Below, in pieces: positions 9,265 through 16,907 of a DNA stretch of 64,000 nt. Source of the DNA: Ferruginibacter sp. (GTDB lineage: Bacteria > Bacteroidota > Bacteroidia > Chitinophagales > Chitinophagaceae). The translations under genes were made by a program, and so were the position numbers. A model generated the notes under the pieces. The model made no database searches. It saw only the letters and a program-made list of their open reading frames with translations, and was not told the origin of the DNA. Within the stretch, counting starts at the first letter, position 1; each line of letters starts with the position of its first letter. The stretch covers positions 2,220,647 through 2,284,646 of the forward strand of contig JABFRP010000002.1 of assembly GCA_013141115.1 (NCBI GenBank), in the 5' to 3' direction.

Positions 9265-9580
9265 ACTCTTCTGAATTTATTTAATGGTGTACATTAACCG
9301 GCCATTTGGCAATACTGTTGATTAGCAGGCCGCAAATTAATTCAATTTGCCTGTATTACGTTATTTTTGCCCTCTACAAAACGATTGCCTGCCGTATTTA
9401 TTTTTATGAATGGAAGGGATATAGTGTGAACGGGGGTTAAATAACTTTTCTTTCACATTTTTGGATGAAATAAAAAATGCAACGGGTTACTATTGTTCAA
9501 TAAAGATATTCAGTACAAGAGTGCGACGCCAATGAAGCTAAATAGAATTTATGCGGCCGGGCTCAAAAAAGAAAAACTAA
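9265..9580. other. Intergenic region between divergent ftsX and leuS
   Basis: A 316-bp stretch without a convincing gene. It must hold the promoters of ftsX (minus strand) and leuS (plus strand). A TATTTTTG box at 9362-9369 fits the Bacteroidota -7 consensus for leuS and would give a long leader of about 200 bases. The leader contains a copy of the dispersed repeat AAGAGTGCGACGCC at 9517-9530. No attenuator or T-box could be recognised. Confidence 0.5.
9517..9539 (+). repeat. Dispersed repeat, copy 1 (leuS leader)
   Basis: AAGAGTGCGACGCC followed by AATGAAGCT. The same 14 bases, followed by TGTGAAGCT, recur at 40784-40806 upstream of kup, giving 21 of 23 identical positions. Both copies lie on the coding strand in gene leaders, 40-90 bases before the start codon. 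Confidence 0.7.
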
Positions 9581-12500
9581 ATGGAATATAAGTTTAACGA
9601 GATTGAAAAAAAGTGGCAGGATCACTGGAAGGAAAAAAAAGTATACAAAGTATCTAACGAAAGTACAAAGCCAAAGTATTATGTGCTGGATATGTTTCCG
9701 TACCCCAGTGGTGCAGGCTTACATGTGGGCCACCCGCTGGGTTATATTGCCAGCGATATTTACAGCCGCTATAAAAGATTGAAAGGTTTTAATGTGCTGC
9801 ACCCGATGGGCTTTGACAGTTTTGGTTTACCGGCAGAACAATATGCATTGGAAACAGGCCAGCACCCGGCCGAGACCACCAAAAAAAATATTGCCACCTT
9901 TAAAAGTCAACTGGATAAAATTGGTTTTTGTTACGATTGGGAACGTGAAGTGCAAACCAGCGACCCCAATTATTATAAATGGACGCAGTGGATATTTTTA
10001 CAATTGTTCAATAGTTATTATGATACCACAGCAAACAAGGCAAAGCCTATTGCTGAATTAGTAAAGAGTTTTGAAACGAATGGCGCTGCTACTCACGATT
10101 CACCACTCACCACTCACGCTTTTACCGCAGCAGAGTGGAACGGCTACAGCAAACAACAGCAGGAAGAAATTTTAATGAACCGCCGTTTAGCATTCAGCAA
10201 ATACGGCGAAGTAAACTGGTGCGAAGCATTGGGCACTGTATTAGCCAACGATGAAGTGGTGAATGGTGTAAGCGAACGTGGCGGCCACCCGGTAGAAAAA
10301 AAGAAAATGCGCCAATGGTATTTGCGTATTACGGCTTATGCCGACAGATTACTGGACGGATTAGAAACCGTAGACTTTAGCGACAGCATGAAAGAAATGC
10401 AGCGCAACTGGATTGGGAAGAGCCAGGGAGCGGAAATTACTTTCCAGGTGGTGAATAGTCAATCGTCAATAGTGAATAATGGAGTACCTGATTCTGGAGT
10501 ACCATTCACTATTCACCATTCACTATTGACGGTGTACACTACCCGGCCCGATACTATTTTTGGTGTAGATTTTATGGTAGTTGCACCAGAACTTGATCTG
10601 GTACAACAAATAAAAACGCCTGAACAAACTGCAGCGGTGGATGAATACATTGCTTACGTAAAAAGCCGCAGCGATGTGGATAGAATGGCAGAGAAAAAAA
10701 TTACCGGTTGCTTTACGGGTGCATATGCCGTAAATCCTTTTGATGGTAAACAAATTCCTATCTGGATAAGTGAATATGTATTGGCAGGCTACGGCACCGG
10801 CGCTATTATGGCCGTGCCTTGCGGCGATGAAAGGGATTTTAAATTTGCTAAACATTTTAATATTCCCATTACCAATATTATTGGCAGTTATTTTAATGGT
10901 GAAGAAGCTAATGCTACTAAAGAAGCCTTGTTAGAGAACAGCGGTTTTTTAAATGGTGTAAAGATGACCGATGCTGCAGAAATAGTATTACAACAATTAG
11001 AAGAGAAAGGTATTGGTAAGCGTAAAGTGAATTACCGCATGAGGGATGCCGGCTTTAGCCGCCAGCGCTACTGGGGTGAGCCATTCCCCATTATCTGGAG
11101 TGATGGCGTTGCCATTCCTTTAGATGCGGAAGAATTGCCATTGCAATTGCCACATGTAGATAAGTACGGGCCGGGGCCAAGTGGCGAAGGGCCGCTGGCT
11201 AATATTACGGATTGGGTTGACCTCACCCCCAACCCCTCTCCAAAGGAGAGGGGGGCTAAAGACCCCGGGTACATGAACAGTACAAAAGATGAATGGAGAA
11301 AAACATTGCAATTTGCAAAGCAAAACAGAAAAGACGCCACTGTTGAAGAAGATATTATTTGGCAAGAGGTTAGGAACAGGAAAATAGCCGATTGTAAATT
11401 CAGACGGCAACATCCAATTGCTGGTTATATCCCCGATTTTGTTTGTTTAGAAAAAAGATTGATTGTAGAAATTGATGGCGGTTATCATAATGAAGCGGAT
11501 CAAATTAAATTTGATACTGCACGGGAAAGCTGGTTGGCAGAGCAGGGTTTTACCATGATTCGTTTTACAAATGATGAAGTAAACAATGCATTAAAAACAG
11601 TATTAAAAAATATTGAACAGGCTCTTTCCACTAAAGAAAGTATTTCCGAAGCCGCAGAGTCAAACTCCCCTCTCCCTGGGAGAGGGGTTGGGGGTGAGGT
11701 CAAAAGAGAAACCAGCACCATGCCCGGTTATGCAGGCAGTAGCTGGTATTTTTTAAGGTACATGGATCCGAAAAATACAGCAACATTCTGCGATAGAAAA
11801 GCCAGCGATTACTGGAACCAGGTAGACTTATACATTGGCGGTACCGAACATGCCGTAGGCCATTTATTGTACAGCCGTTTGTGGACAAAAGTGTTGTTTG
11901 ATTTAGGATTGATTGGATATGATGAGCCGTTTAAGAGGTTATTGAATCAGGGGATGATACAGGGTGTAAGCGCTTTGGTGAAAAGGATAATGGTTGTAAA
12001 AAATGATGAGGTCAATCGTTTTTTACTTATCCCAGATGCAACTAAATCACAAACACCTCTTGAAATTATACAATTTTATGTTCCGGTAAAATATGTAGAA
12101 TATAAAGACAACCAGTTGATTCTTACAAGAGAAAATTTATTAAAACTTCAAGAAGAGTCTCCCCTGTATCTAAATTGGGAATTGGCAACAGTAAACAATA
12201 TTTTTGAATCAGTTGATTTACAAAATAATTTTATTGAAAGGCAAAGCTTAACTGATAACTTAAAAGACGATTATGTTACGTTACAGCCATTAGTAGAAAA
12301 GATGTCGAAATCAAAATACAATGTTGTAAACCCGGATGATGTTGTTGACAAATACGGCGCCGATACTTTCCGTATGTATGAAATGTTCCTCGGCCCGGTA
12401 GAAGCCAGCAAACCATGGGACACAAAAGGCATTGAAGGTGTACACCGTTTTTTAAGAAAGCTCTGGCGTTTGTTTAATGATGAATTAAAAGGCAAAGTAT

Positions 12501-12982
12501 GGAACAACGACAAAGCCACCGATGCCGAATTAAAAATATTGCACCGCACCATTAAAAAAATTGAAGAAGATACCGAGAAGTTTTCTTTTAATACTGCGGT
12601 AAGTGCATTTATGATCTGCGTGAACGACCTGTTTGATGTAAAGTGCCATAAAAAAGAAGTGCTGGAAAAAATATTGATCTTACTCGTACCTTATGCACCG
12701 CATATTGCAGAAGAATTGTGGAGCCAGTTGGGTAACGAAGGAACGATATTAGATGCTCAATATCCCACCTTTAATGCAGCCTTGCTGGTAGAAAGCAGTA
12801 AAGAATACCCGGTTTCTATTAATGGTAAAGTAAGAACTAATATCAATCTGTCATTAGATCTGCAACAAGCCGATGTAGAAAAAATTATTGCCGAAAATGA
12901 AGTGGTGCAAAAATGGCTGGAGGGTAAAGCGCCTAAGAAAGTGATCTATGTAAAAAACAAAATGATCAACGTAGTAATATAA
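9581..12982 (+). CDS. leuS: Leucyl-tRNA synthetase with in-frame foreign insertions
   Basis: LeuS charges tRNA-Leu with leucine in the cytoplasm. The class I HIGH motif is HVGH (residues 48-51) in PYPSGAGLHVGHPLGY, and the KMSKS loop is at 907-911. The editing domain is visible as TTRPDTIFG and GTGAIMAVPCGDERD, and the anticodon-binding domain is C-terminal. At 1133 residues it is about 190 longer than usual for the phylum. The excess is mainly three repeat-derived segments: THDSPLTTH (171-179), a VNSQSSIVN...TIHHSLLTV segment (about 291-317), and residues 547-707, a complete DUF559 cassette. The frame is intact throughout and catalytic motifs are present. I infer it is functional, being the only leuS seen here, but that is untested. 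Confidence 0.95.
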   Translation: MEYKFNEIEKKWQDHWKEKKVYKVSNESTKPKYYVLDMFPYPSGAGLHVGHPLGYIASDIYSRYKRLKGFNVLHPMGFDSFGLPAEQYALETGQHPAETTKKNIATFKSQLDKIGFCYDWEREVQTSDPNYYKWTQWIFLQLFNSYYDTTANKAKPIAELVKSFETNGAATHDSPLTTHAFTAAEWNGYSKQQQEEILMNRRLAFSKYGEVNWCEALGTVLANDEVVNGVSERGGHPVEKKKMRQWYLRITAYADRLLDGLETVDFSDSMKEMQRNWIGKSQGAEITFQVVNSQSSIVNNGVPDSGVPFTIHHSLLTVYTTRPDTIFGVDFMVVAPELDLVQQIKTPEQTAAVDEYIAYVKSRSDVDRMAEKKITGCFTGAYAVNPFDGKQIPIWISEYVLAGYGTGAIMAVPCGDERDFKFAKHFNIPITNIIGSYFNGEEANATKEALLENSGFLNGVKMTDAAEIVLQQLEEKGIGKRKVNYRMRDAGFSRQRYWGEPFPIIWSDGVAIPLDAEELPLQLPHVDKYGPGPSGEGPLANITDWVDLTPNPSPKERGAKDPGYMNSTKDEWRKTLQFAKQNRKDATVEEDIIWQEVRNRKIADCKFRRQHPIAGYIPDFVCLEKRLIVEIDGGYHNEADQIKFDTARESWLAEQGFTMIRFTNDEVNNALKTVLKNIEQALSTKESISEAAESNSPLPGRGVGGEVKRETSTMPGYAGSSWYFLRYMDPKNTATFCDRKASDYWNQVDLYIGGTEHAVGHLLYSRLWTKVLFDLGLIGYDEPFKRLLNQGMIQGVSALVKRIMVVKNDEVNRFLLIPDATKSQTPLEIIQFYVPVKYVEYKDNQLILTRENLLKLQEESPLYLNWELATVNNIFESVDLQNNFIERQSLTDNLKDDYVTLQPLVEKMSKSKYNVVNPDDVVDKYGADTFRMYEMFLGPVEASKPWDTKGIEGVHRFLRKLWRLFNDELKGKVWNNDKATDAELKILHRTIKKIEEDTEKFSFNTAVSAFMICVNDLFDVKCHKKEVLEKILILLVPYAPHIAEELWSQLGNEGTILDAQYPTFNAALLVESSKEYPVSINGKVRTNINLSLDLQQADVEKIIAENEVVQKWLEGKAPKKVIYVKNKMINVVI
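10091..10118 (+). repeat. Single heptamer-repeat arm inside leuS
   Basis: Four tandem heptamers, ACTCACG/ATTCACC/ACTCACC/ACTCACG, are translated as THDSPLTTH at LeuS residues 171-179. The sequence matches the arm in the MBL hydrolase gene at 25 of 27 positions. No inverted partner arm is visible nearby, so this may be half an element or one that has lost an arm. Confidence 0.8.
10451..10530 (+). repeat. Inverted heptamer-repeat element inside leuS
   Basis: The left arm at 10451-10477 reads GTGAATA/GTCAATC/GTCAATA/GTGAAT and the right arm at 10504-10530 reads ATTCACT/ATTCACC/ATTCACT/ATTGAC. The arms are complementary at 23 of 27 positions, with all mismatches being G-C exchanges. The 26-bp centre contains GGAGTACC twice as a direct repeat (10481-10488 and 10496-10503). 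The element is translated in frame just before the conserved TTRPDTIFG motif of LeuS. Confidence 0.85.
11219..11701 (+). mobile_element. 483-bp inverted-repeat cassette encoding a DUF559 domain, inside leuS
   Basis: The cassette is bounded by perfect 23-bp terminal inverted repeats (11219-11241 and 11679-11701, outer end GACCTCACCCC). Each end carries a perfect 9-bp hairpin, CCCCTCTCC/GGAGAGGGG, with a 3-base loop (AAA at left, CTG at right). Length is exactly 161 codons, starting and ending on codon boundaries of leuS (residues 547-707). Residues about 570-685 form a DUF559 (Vsr-like, PD-(D/E)XK) domain: RKDATVEEDIIWQEVRNRK, FRRQHPIAGYIPDFVC, IVEIDGGYHNE and FTMIRFTNDEV. An internal ATG at 11273 could allow separate expression. 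No transposase and no obvious target duplication are seen. Confidence 0.88.
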
Positions 12983-12985
12983 AAT

Positions 12986-13738
12986 ATGTCAACTGTTATT
13001 TGTAAAAACTGCGACCATCATTTTAAAGGCAACTTTTGTACGTATTGTGGCCAGTCTGCCAAAGTGGAGGCTATTGGTGTAAAATATTTTTTACACGATA
13101 TACCACATTCTGTTTTTCACATTGATAAAGGATTTGGCTACACTTTTAAAGAATTATTGCTGCGGCCGGGCAAAACTTTACGGGAGTATTTAGCAGGAAA
13201 AAGAGTAAAACATTTTCGCCCCTTTGCCTATGTGGTACTGATGGCAACCTTGTATATTTTGCTGTCGGGTGTAATTAGAAAAGCTGCTGTTTTTTTCGGA
13301 ACACAAATGGGCATGACAGTAACTTACGGCAAACTGGGTTTTTTCTGGCAGTACTTAAGTGTGTTCTTTTTTATTATGATTCCCTTTGCAAGTTTTGCTA
13401 CCTGGCTGGCCTTGCGAAAAGAAAAATACAATTACTGGGAACACTTTTTGGTAAACACCTACCTAACAGCACAAATGAGTTTGCTGCTGTTGCTAATTGA
13501 AATATACCGGGCTGCAAAAATTTTAATACTCAAAGATGGGGGCAGAGAATTTTCGTATGTATGGTTTATAACCGGCTTCCTCTTTTACATTGTTTTTGTT
13601 TTTAAAAAAATGCTTAACCCTAAAGCACACCGGCTGGCATACACAGCTAAATTTTTTCTGTTGGCTTTTTCACTGGCACTGGTGTATTTAACAGGCATGT
13701 CTCTGGCCGGTATGATGACACCCTGGTGGGGCGGATAG
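12986..13738 (+). CDS. DUF3667 zinc-ribbon membrane protein
   Basis: A 250-residue protein with an N-terminal zinc ribbon, CKNCDHHFKGNFCTYCGQ (residues 6-23), then a cytoplasmic segment with HDIPHSVFHIDKGFGYTFKELLLRPGKTLREYLAGKRVKHFRPFAYV, a hallmark of DUF3667, and four or five hydrophobic helices. It starts three bases after the leuS stop and so is probably co-transcribed with it. Function is unknown. It converges with a second DUF3667 gene one base away. Confidence 0.87.
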   Translation: MSTVICKNCDHHFKGNFCTYCGQSAKVEAIGVKYFLHDIPHSVFHIDKGFGYTFKELLLRPGKTLREYLAGKRVKHFRPFAYVVLMATLYILLSGVIRKAAVFFGTQMGMTVTYGKLGFFWQYLSVFFFIMIPFASFATWLALRKEKYNYWEHFLVNTYLTAQMSLLLLLIEIYRAAKILILKDGGREFSYVWFITGFLFYIVFVFKKMLNPKAHRLAYTAKFFLLAFSLALVYLTGMSLAGMMTPWWGG

Positions 13739-13739
13739 A

Positions 13740-14843
13740 TTAATGCATACTCCAGATAGTAACAGCAATTACAATTTTTTTAAGTACTCCGTAAATTAAA
13801 AAATAAAAAACCTTACTTAAGAAGAAACTTATTACCAGATTTTTCCACCAGGGGGTGTTAAAAAGTCTTTTTATTGCAATAAAAAGCCAGGGCATCCAGA
13901 AAATAAAATGCATAAACTCAAATTTGCTGCCGAAAATAAAATTTGATACGGGGCTGGTAACATTATTATAAAAAACATAAAAAAAAGGTTTCATCATCCA
14001 TCCACCTAAATTTTCATTAATATACCTCGGCGCTTGATTAATGAGGGCATGCAGCATAAAAAAACAGAGATTATACACCATAAAATGTGTGGACAGAATG
14101 AGTGCTGCACCATAGTATTTTAGTTTTTTGAAGAAAAACAAAAATAAAATTGCTGCAATTACGGGCAACAGTAAAAATATGAGTGTTTTACCGTAAGTAC
14201 CTACTGTGGAATGAAACAGCGTCCACCTTGCACCCATCATTTGCTTAAAGGCATAAACATTAGTTTTTCCAGCAGGGATATAGACACTGTCAGTATTATC
14301 CCTGCCTGTTAATTTAAAGCTGCTATCTGCCTCTAAATTGCTGTTTATTTCATTTTGTATTTCATGCTGCATAACACGCCCCTTACGTGTCCATGCACTG
14401 TCAATTGCATTTACAACTTTTTCATCTAATGGCCTGGCCCACTTAAATGCAACATAGCCAGATAGTCCGTAGTAATGATGGTCGCCGAAGCTAGGTGTAT
14501 AATCAGATACCCCCACTTTTGTAACTACCAGGTAAAACACAAGGCTTACTACCAGATATAATTGTACCGGGTTGGCATAGGGTATTCTTATGCCATTAAT
14601 ATTTTCTTTTGTTATAAAGCCGGGTTTAAAAAAATTGAGCTTAATAGTTTTTAAAACTTTGTTTTCCCAATGCCAGAAAAAATCAATTACCTGGTGAAAA
14701 AAGTGTTTGGTGGTAAGCTGGTCTTCGTTAAAAATTTTTTCGCCGCATTGGTTGCATATTTTACCACTAAACCTATGTTTACAGTTGCGGCAGGTATGAA
14801 TTTGCACCGGTGGTTTTACATCACTTACTTTAAATTCCATCAA
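13740..14843 (-). CDS. DUF3667 zinc-ribbon membrane protein, long form
   Basis: A 367-residue paralogue of the neighbouring gene, in convergent orientation. The zinc ribbon is CRNCKHRFSGKICNQCGEK (about 18-36). The family segment is altered to KHFFHQVIDFFWHWENKVLKTIKLNFFKPGFITKENINGIRIPYANPVQLY. After the first helix there is a large polar loop of about 100 residues before the remaining helices, which the shorter paralogue lacks. The start may be the second Met (MEFKVSDVK); both lie within two codons. Function is unknown. Confidence 0.85.
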   Translation of the reverse strand: MMEFKVSDVKPPVQIHTCRNCKHRFSGKICNQCGEKIFNEDQLTTKHFFHQVIDFFWHWENKVLKTIKLNFFKPGFITKENINGIRIPYANPVQLYLVVSLVFYLVVTKVGVSDYTPSFGDHHYYGLSGYVAFKWARPLDEKVVNAIDSAWTRKGRVMQHEIQNEINSNLEADSSFKLTGRDNTDSVYIPAGKTNVYAFKQMMGARWTLFHSTVGTYGKTLIFLLLPVIAAILFLFFFKKLKYYGAALILSTHFMVYNLCFFMLHALINQAPRYINENLGGWMMKPFFYVFYNNVTSPVSNFIFGSKFEFMHFIFWMPWLFIAIKRLFNTPWWKNLVISFFLSKVFYFLIYGVLKKIVIAVTIWSMH

Positions 14844-15080
14844 TCAAGTTTTTGTAAAAATATAGGAATAAGCATTACGGCAGATATTGATCATAGAAAT
14901 ATATTGTGTAAGCAGTTACATGCGATGAAACTATTATTTGGTGTTTTGGCTTTTTAAATAATATTGTATAATTTGAAAACGGGCGGCAGCATGCTAAAAA
15001 AATAATTGAACTATCTGTCCGGATTATAAATTCCCGTTCGTCATTACTAAAATCATTATACATTATTAAAACAAAAAATT

Positions 15081-15434
15081 ATGGAAAAGTTCATGCTTAT
15101 TTTTCACGGTGGCGAATTGCATCCCGATGAACAAACACCCGACAGCATGCAAGCCAGCATGGGTAAATGGATGGCCTGGATAGATAAACTGGCTAAAGCC
15201 GGTAAATATGATTCTGGCGAACCATTATTGCCGGGAGGTAAAATAATCAGTGGTACTAATAAAACAGTTACCGACGGCCCTTTTGCCGAAGCCAAAGAAA
15301 TTGTGGGTGGCTATTTTATTGTTAATGCAGCCGATTACAATGAAGCAATTGCGCTTTGTGCCGATTACCCCGATTATGAAAGAGGGGGTAAAGTACAGGT
15401 AAGGCAGGTGATGAAAGTAGATATGCCTGCCTAA
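15081..15434 (+). CDS. YciI/DGPF-family protein
   Basis: A small cytoplasmic protein of 117 residues of the YciI-like DGPF family: EKFMLIFHGGE at the start, the central VTDGPFAEAKEIVGGYFIVNA signature (residues 70-90) and an EVR/QVRQVM-type end. It lies immediately upstream of an ECF42-type sigma factor gene. This pairing is well known for the family, whose DGPF proteins are thought to be targets or partners of the sigma factor. Start ATG at 15081. Confidence 0.93.
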   Translation: MEKFMLIFHGGELHPDEQTPDSMQASMGKWMAWIDKLAKAGKYDSGEPLLPGGKIISGTNKTVTDGPFAEAKEIVGGYFIVNAADYNEAIALCADYPDYERGGKVQVRQVMKVDMPA

Positions 15435-15437
15435 AAA

Positions 15438-15474
15438 ATAATAATGCTCCTCAATTTTTGAGGAGCATTATTAT
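15438..15474. promoter_or_regulatory. 17-bp perfect hairpin over the sigma-factor start region
   Basis: TAATAATGCTCCTCAA (15439-15454) pairs perfectly with TTGAGGAGCATTATTA (15458-15473), plus one more A-T pair outside, around a 3-base TTT loop. No T-run follows, so it is not a standard terminator. The right arm holds the only TTG start candidate and an AGGAG Shine-Dalgarno-like block (15461-15465) of the sigma gene. Folding would therefore hide the translation start. A role in attenuation or translational control is inferred. Confidence 0.6.
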
Positions 15475-16765
15475 AACTTACAAAAAATTTTTTCTGGATC
15501 AGCTATCACAAATAGAACAAACTGTTGATCACCTCTTTCGCCACGAGTGGGGAAAGCTGGTGGCCGTACTCACCAAATTATTTGGCCCGCAAAATTTGCA
15601 ACTGGCCGAAGATGTGGTGCAGGATACTTTATTACAAGCCTTCAACAACTGGAAAATAAATGGCCTGCCGCAAAATCCTTCTGCCTGGTTGTTTACTGTT
15701 GCCCGCAATAAAGCCATAGATGTTTTACGGCAACAAAAAAGAAAGGAAGCATTTTCAAAAACTATCACACCGCTGCTGCAATCGGAATATACATTGGTGC
15801 CCACGGTGCAGGATATGGTGAATACCAATACCATTGATGATGACCAGCTGCGAATGATGTTTGTGTGCTGCCATCCTTCTTTATCAACAGAAGCGCAGGT
15901 AGCATTAATTTTAAAAACATTGTGCGGATTTAGTGTTACAGAAATTGCCAAAGCATTTGTAACAGGTTACGATACCATTGAAAAAAGATTGTACCGGGCA
16001 AGGCAAAATTTCAGAGACCATCATGTACCATTTGATTTGCCGCTTGTTGCCGAATTAGATCAACGGCTGGAAAATGTTTTGATGGCAATTTATTTATTAT
16101 TTAATGAAGGATATAATTCCACACAAAATGATAATTTAATACGAAGAGATTTAATGCAGGAAGCAATTCGCTTAGGAGAATTGATTTGCCGCAGCCCGGC
16201 AATTGATCATACCAATGCGCACGCACTTTTAGCACTAATGCATTTTAATGCCTCACGTAACGAATCGAGGCTGGATGCCGCAGGCAATATTTTATTATTG
16301 CAATTGCAAGACAGAACTAAATGGAATAGCAGCCTGATACAAAACGGCATTCAGCATTTGGAAGCTGCTGCCTCAGGCAAAAAAATAAGTAAGTATCATT
16401 TGGAAGCTGGCATTGCTTATGAACACGCCACAGCAACCAGTTATACAACTACCAACTGGAAAAATATTTTACAATGTTATAACCTCTTGTGTAAATTTTA
16501 TCCATCGCCGGTGGTGGAATTAAACCGGGCCATTGTTATTGCCGAATTGTATGGCCCGGCAGAAGGTATAAAAGCTATTGAAACCATAACCCAACTTTCT
16601 TCCTTAAAAAAATATTACCTGCTGCCTGCCACCTTGGGCGAGCTGCATTTGCAATTGCAGCAACCGGATAAAGCCAAACAGTTTTTTTTAGAGGCACTTG
16701 TACTTACCCATGCCGCCAGCGAAAAAAAATTATTACAGCAAAAAATAATACAGTTTTGCGGTTAA
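15458..16765 (+). CDS. ECF42-type RNA polymerase sigma factor with C-terminal TPR-like extension
   Basis: An extracytoplasmic-function sigma factor of about 430 residues. Region 2 is visible as LQLAEDVVQDTLLQAFNNW and NPSAWLFTVARNKAIDVLRQQKR. Region 4 is LSTEAQVALILKTLCGFSVTEIAKAFVTGYDTIEKRLYRAR. A long helical C-terminal domain follows (about 190-435, including YLLFNEGY and the EAGIAYEHA segment), as in the ECF42 group. The upstream DGPF protein supports this assignment. No ATG exists near the expected start. TTG at 15458 is given here, but ATT or ATA after the AGGAG block is an alternative, and all lie in or beside a strong hairpin. Confidence 0.9.
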   Translation: MRSIIITYKKFFLDQLSQIEQTVDHLFRHEWGKLVAVLTKLFGPQNLQLAEDVVQDTLLQAFNNWKINGLPQNPSAWLFTVARNKAIDVLRQQKRKEAFSKTITPLLQSEYTLVPTVQDMVNTNTIDDDQLRMMFVCCHPSLSTEAQVALILKTLCGFSVTEIAKAFVTGYDTIEKRLYRARQNFRDHHVPFDLPLVAELDQRLENVLMAIYLLFNEGYNSTQNDNLIRRDLMQEAIRLGELICRSPAIDHTNAHALLALMHFNASRNESRLDAAGNILLLQLQDRTKWNSSLIQNGIQHLEAAASGKKISKYHLEAGIAYEHATATSYTTTNWKNILQCYNLLCKFYPSPVVELNRAIVIAELYGPAEGIKAIETITQLSSLKKYYLLPATLGELHLQLQQPDKAKQFFLEALVLTHAASEKKLLQQKIIQFCG

Positions 16766-16907
16766 TTTTTTATGGATTTGTTTTAACAGAATGCATCTTG
16801 CAACGCATATTTTACTATTTTCAGTATTCAAAATAAGAACACGTAAAACCTGTTCAGGCTGATTTAAACAAAATAATGGCAAGGTTGTTATAAATGAAAA
16901 ATTCGCT

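Noticed and set aside
11219..11701. Intein inside LeuS
   Set aside because: No N-terminal Cys/Ser splice residue, no C-terminal His-Asn and no Hint-type blocks; the nuclease is DUF559, and the ends are DNA inverted repeats instead.
11068..11721. Minus-strand reading frames under the DUF559 cassette (with GEGLGVRS- and TSPPTPLPGRGEF-like ends)
   Set aside because: They are shadows of the inverted-repeat ends and overlap a clear coding sequence on the plus strand.
11950..12290. The long segment before KMSKS in LeuS as a further insertion
   Set aside because: Bacteroidota LeuS normally carries a family-specific insert here; no repeats or unusual composition were found at its ends.
14875..15063. 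Possible small protein in the gap before the yciI-like gene
   Set aside because: AT-rich, no signal or domain and no start context; treated as intergenic.
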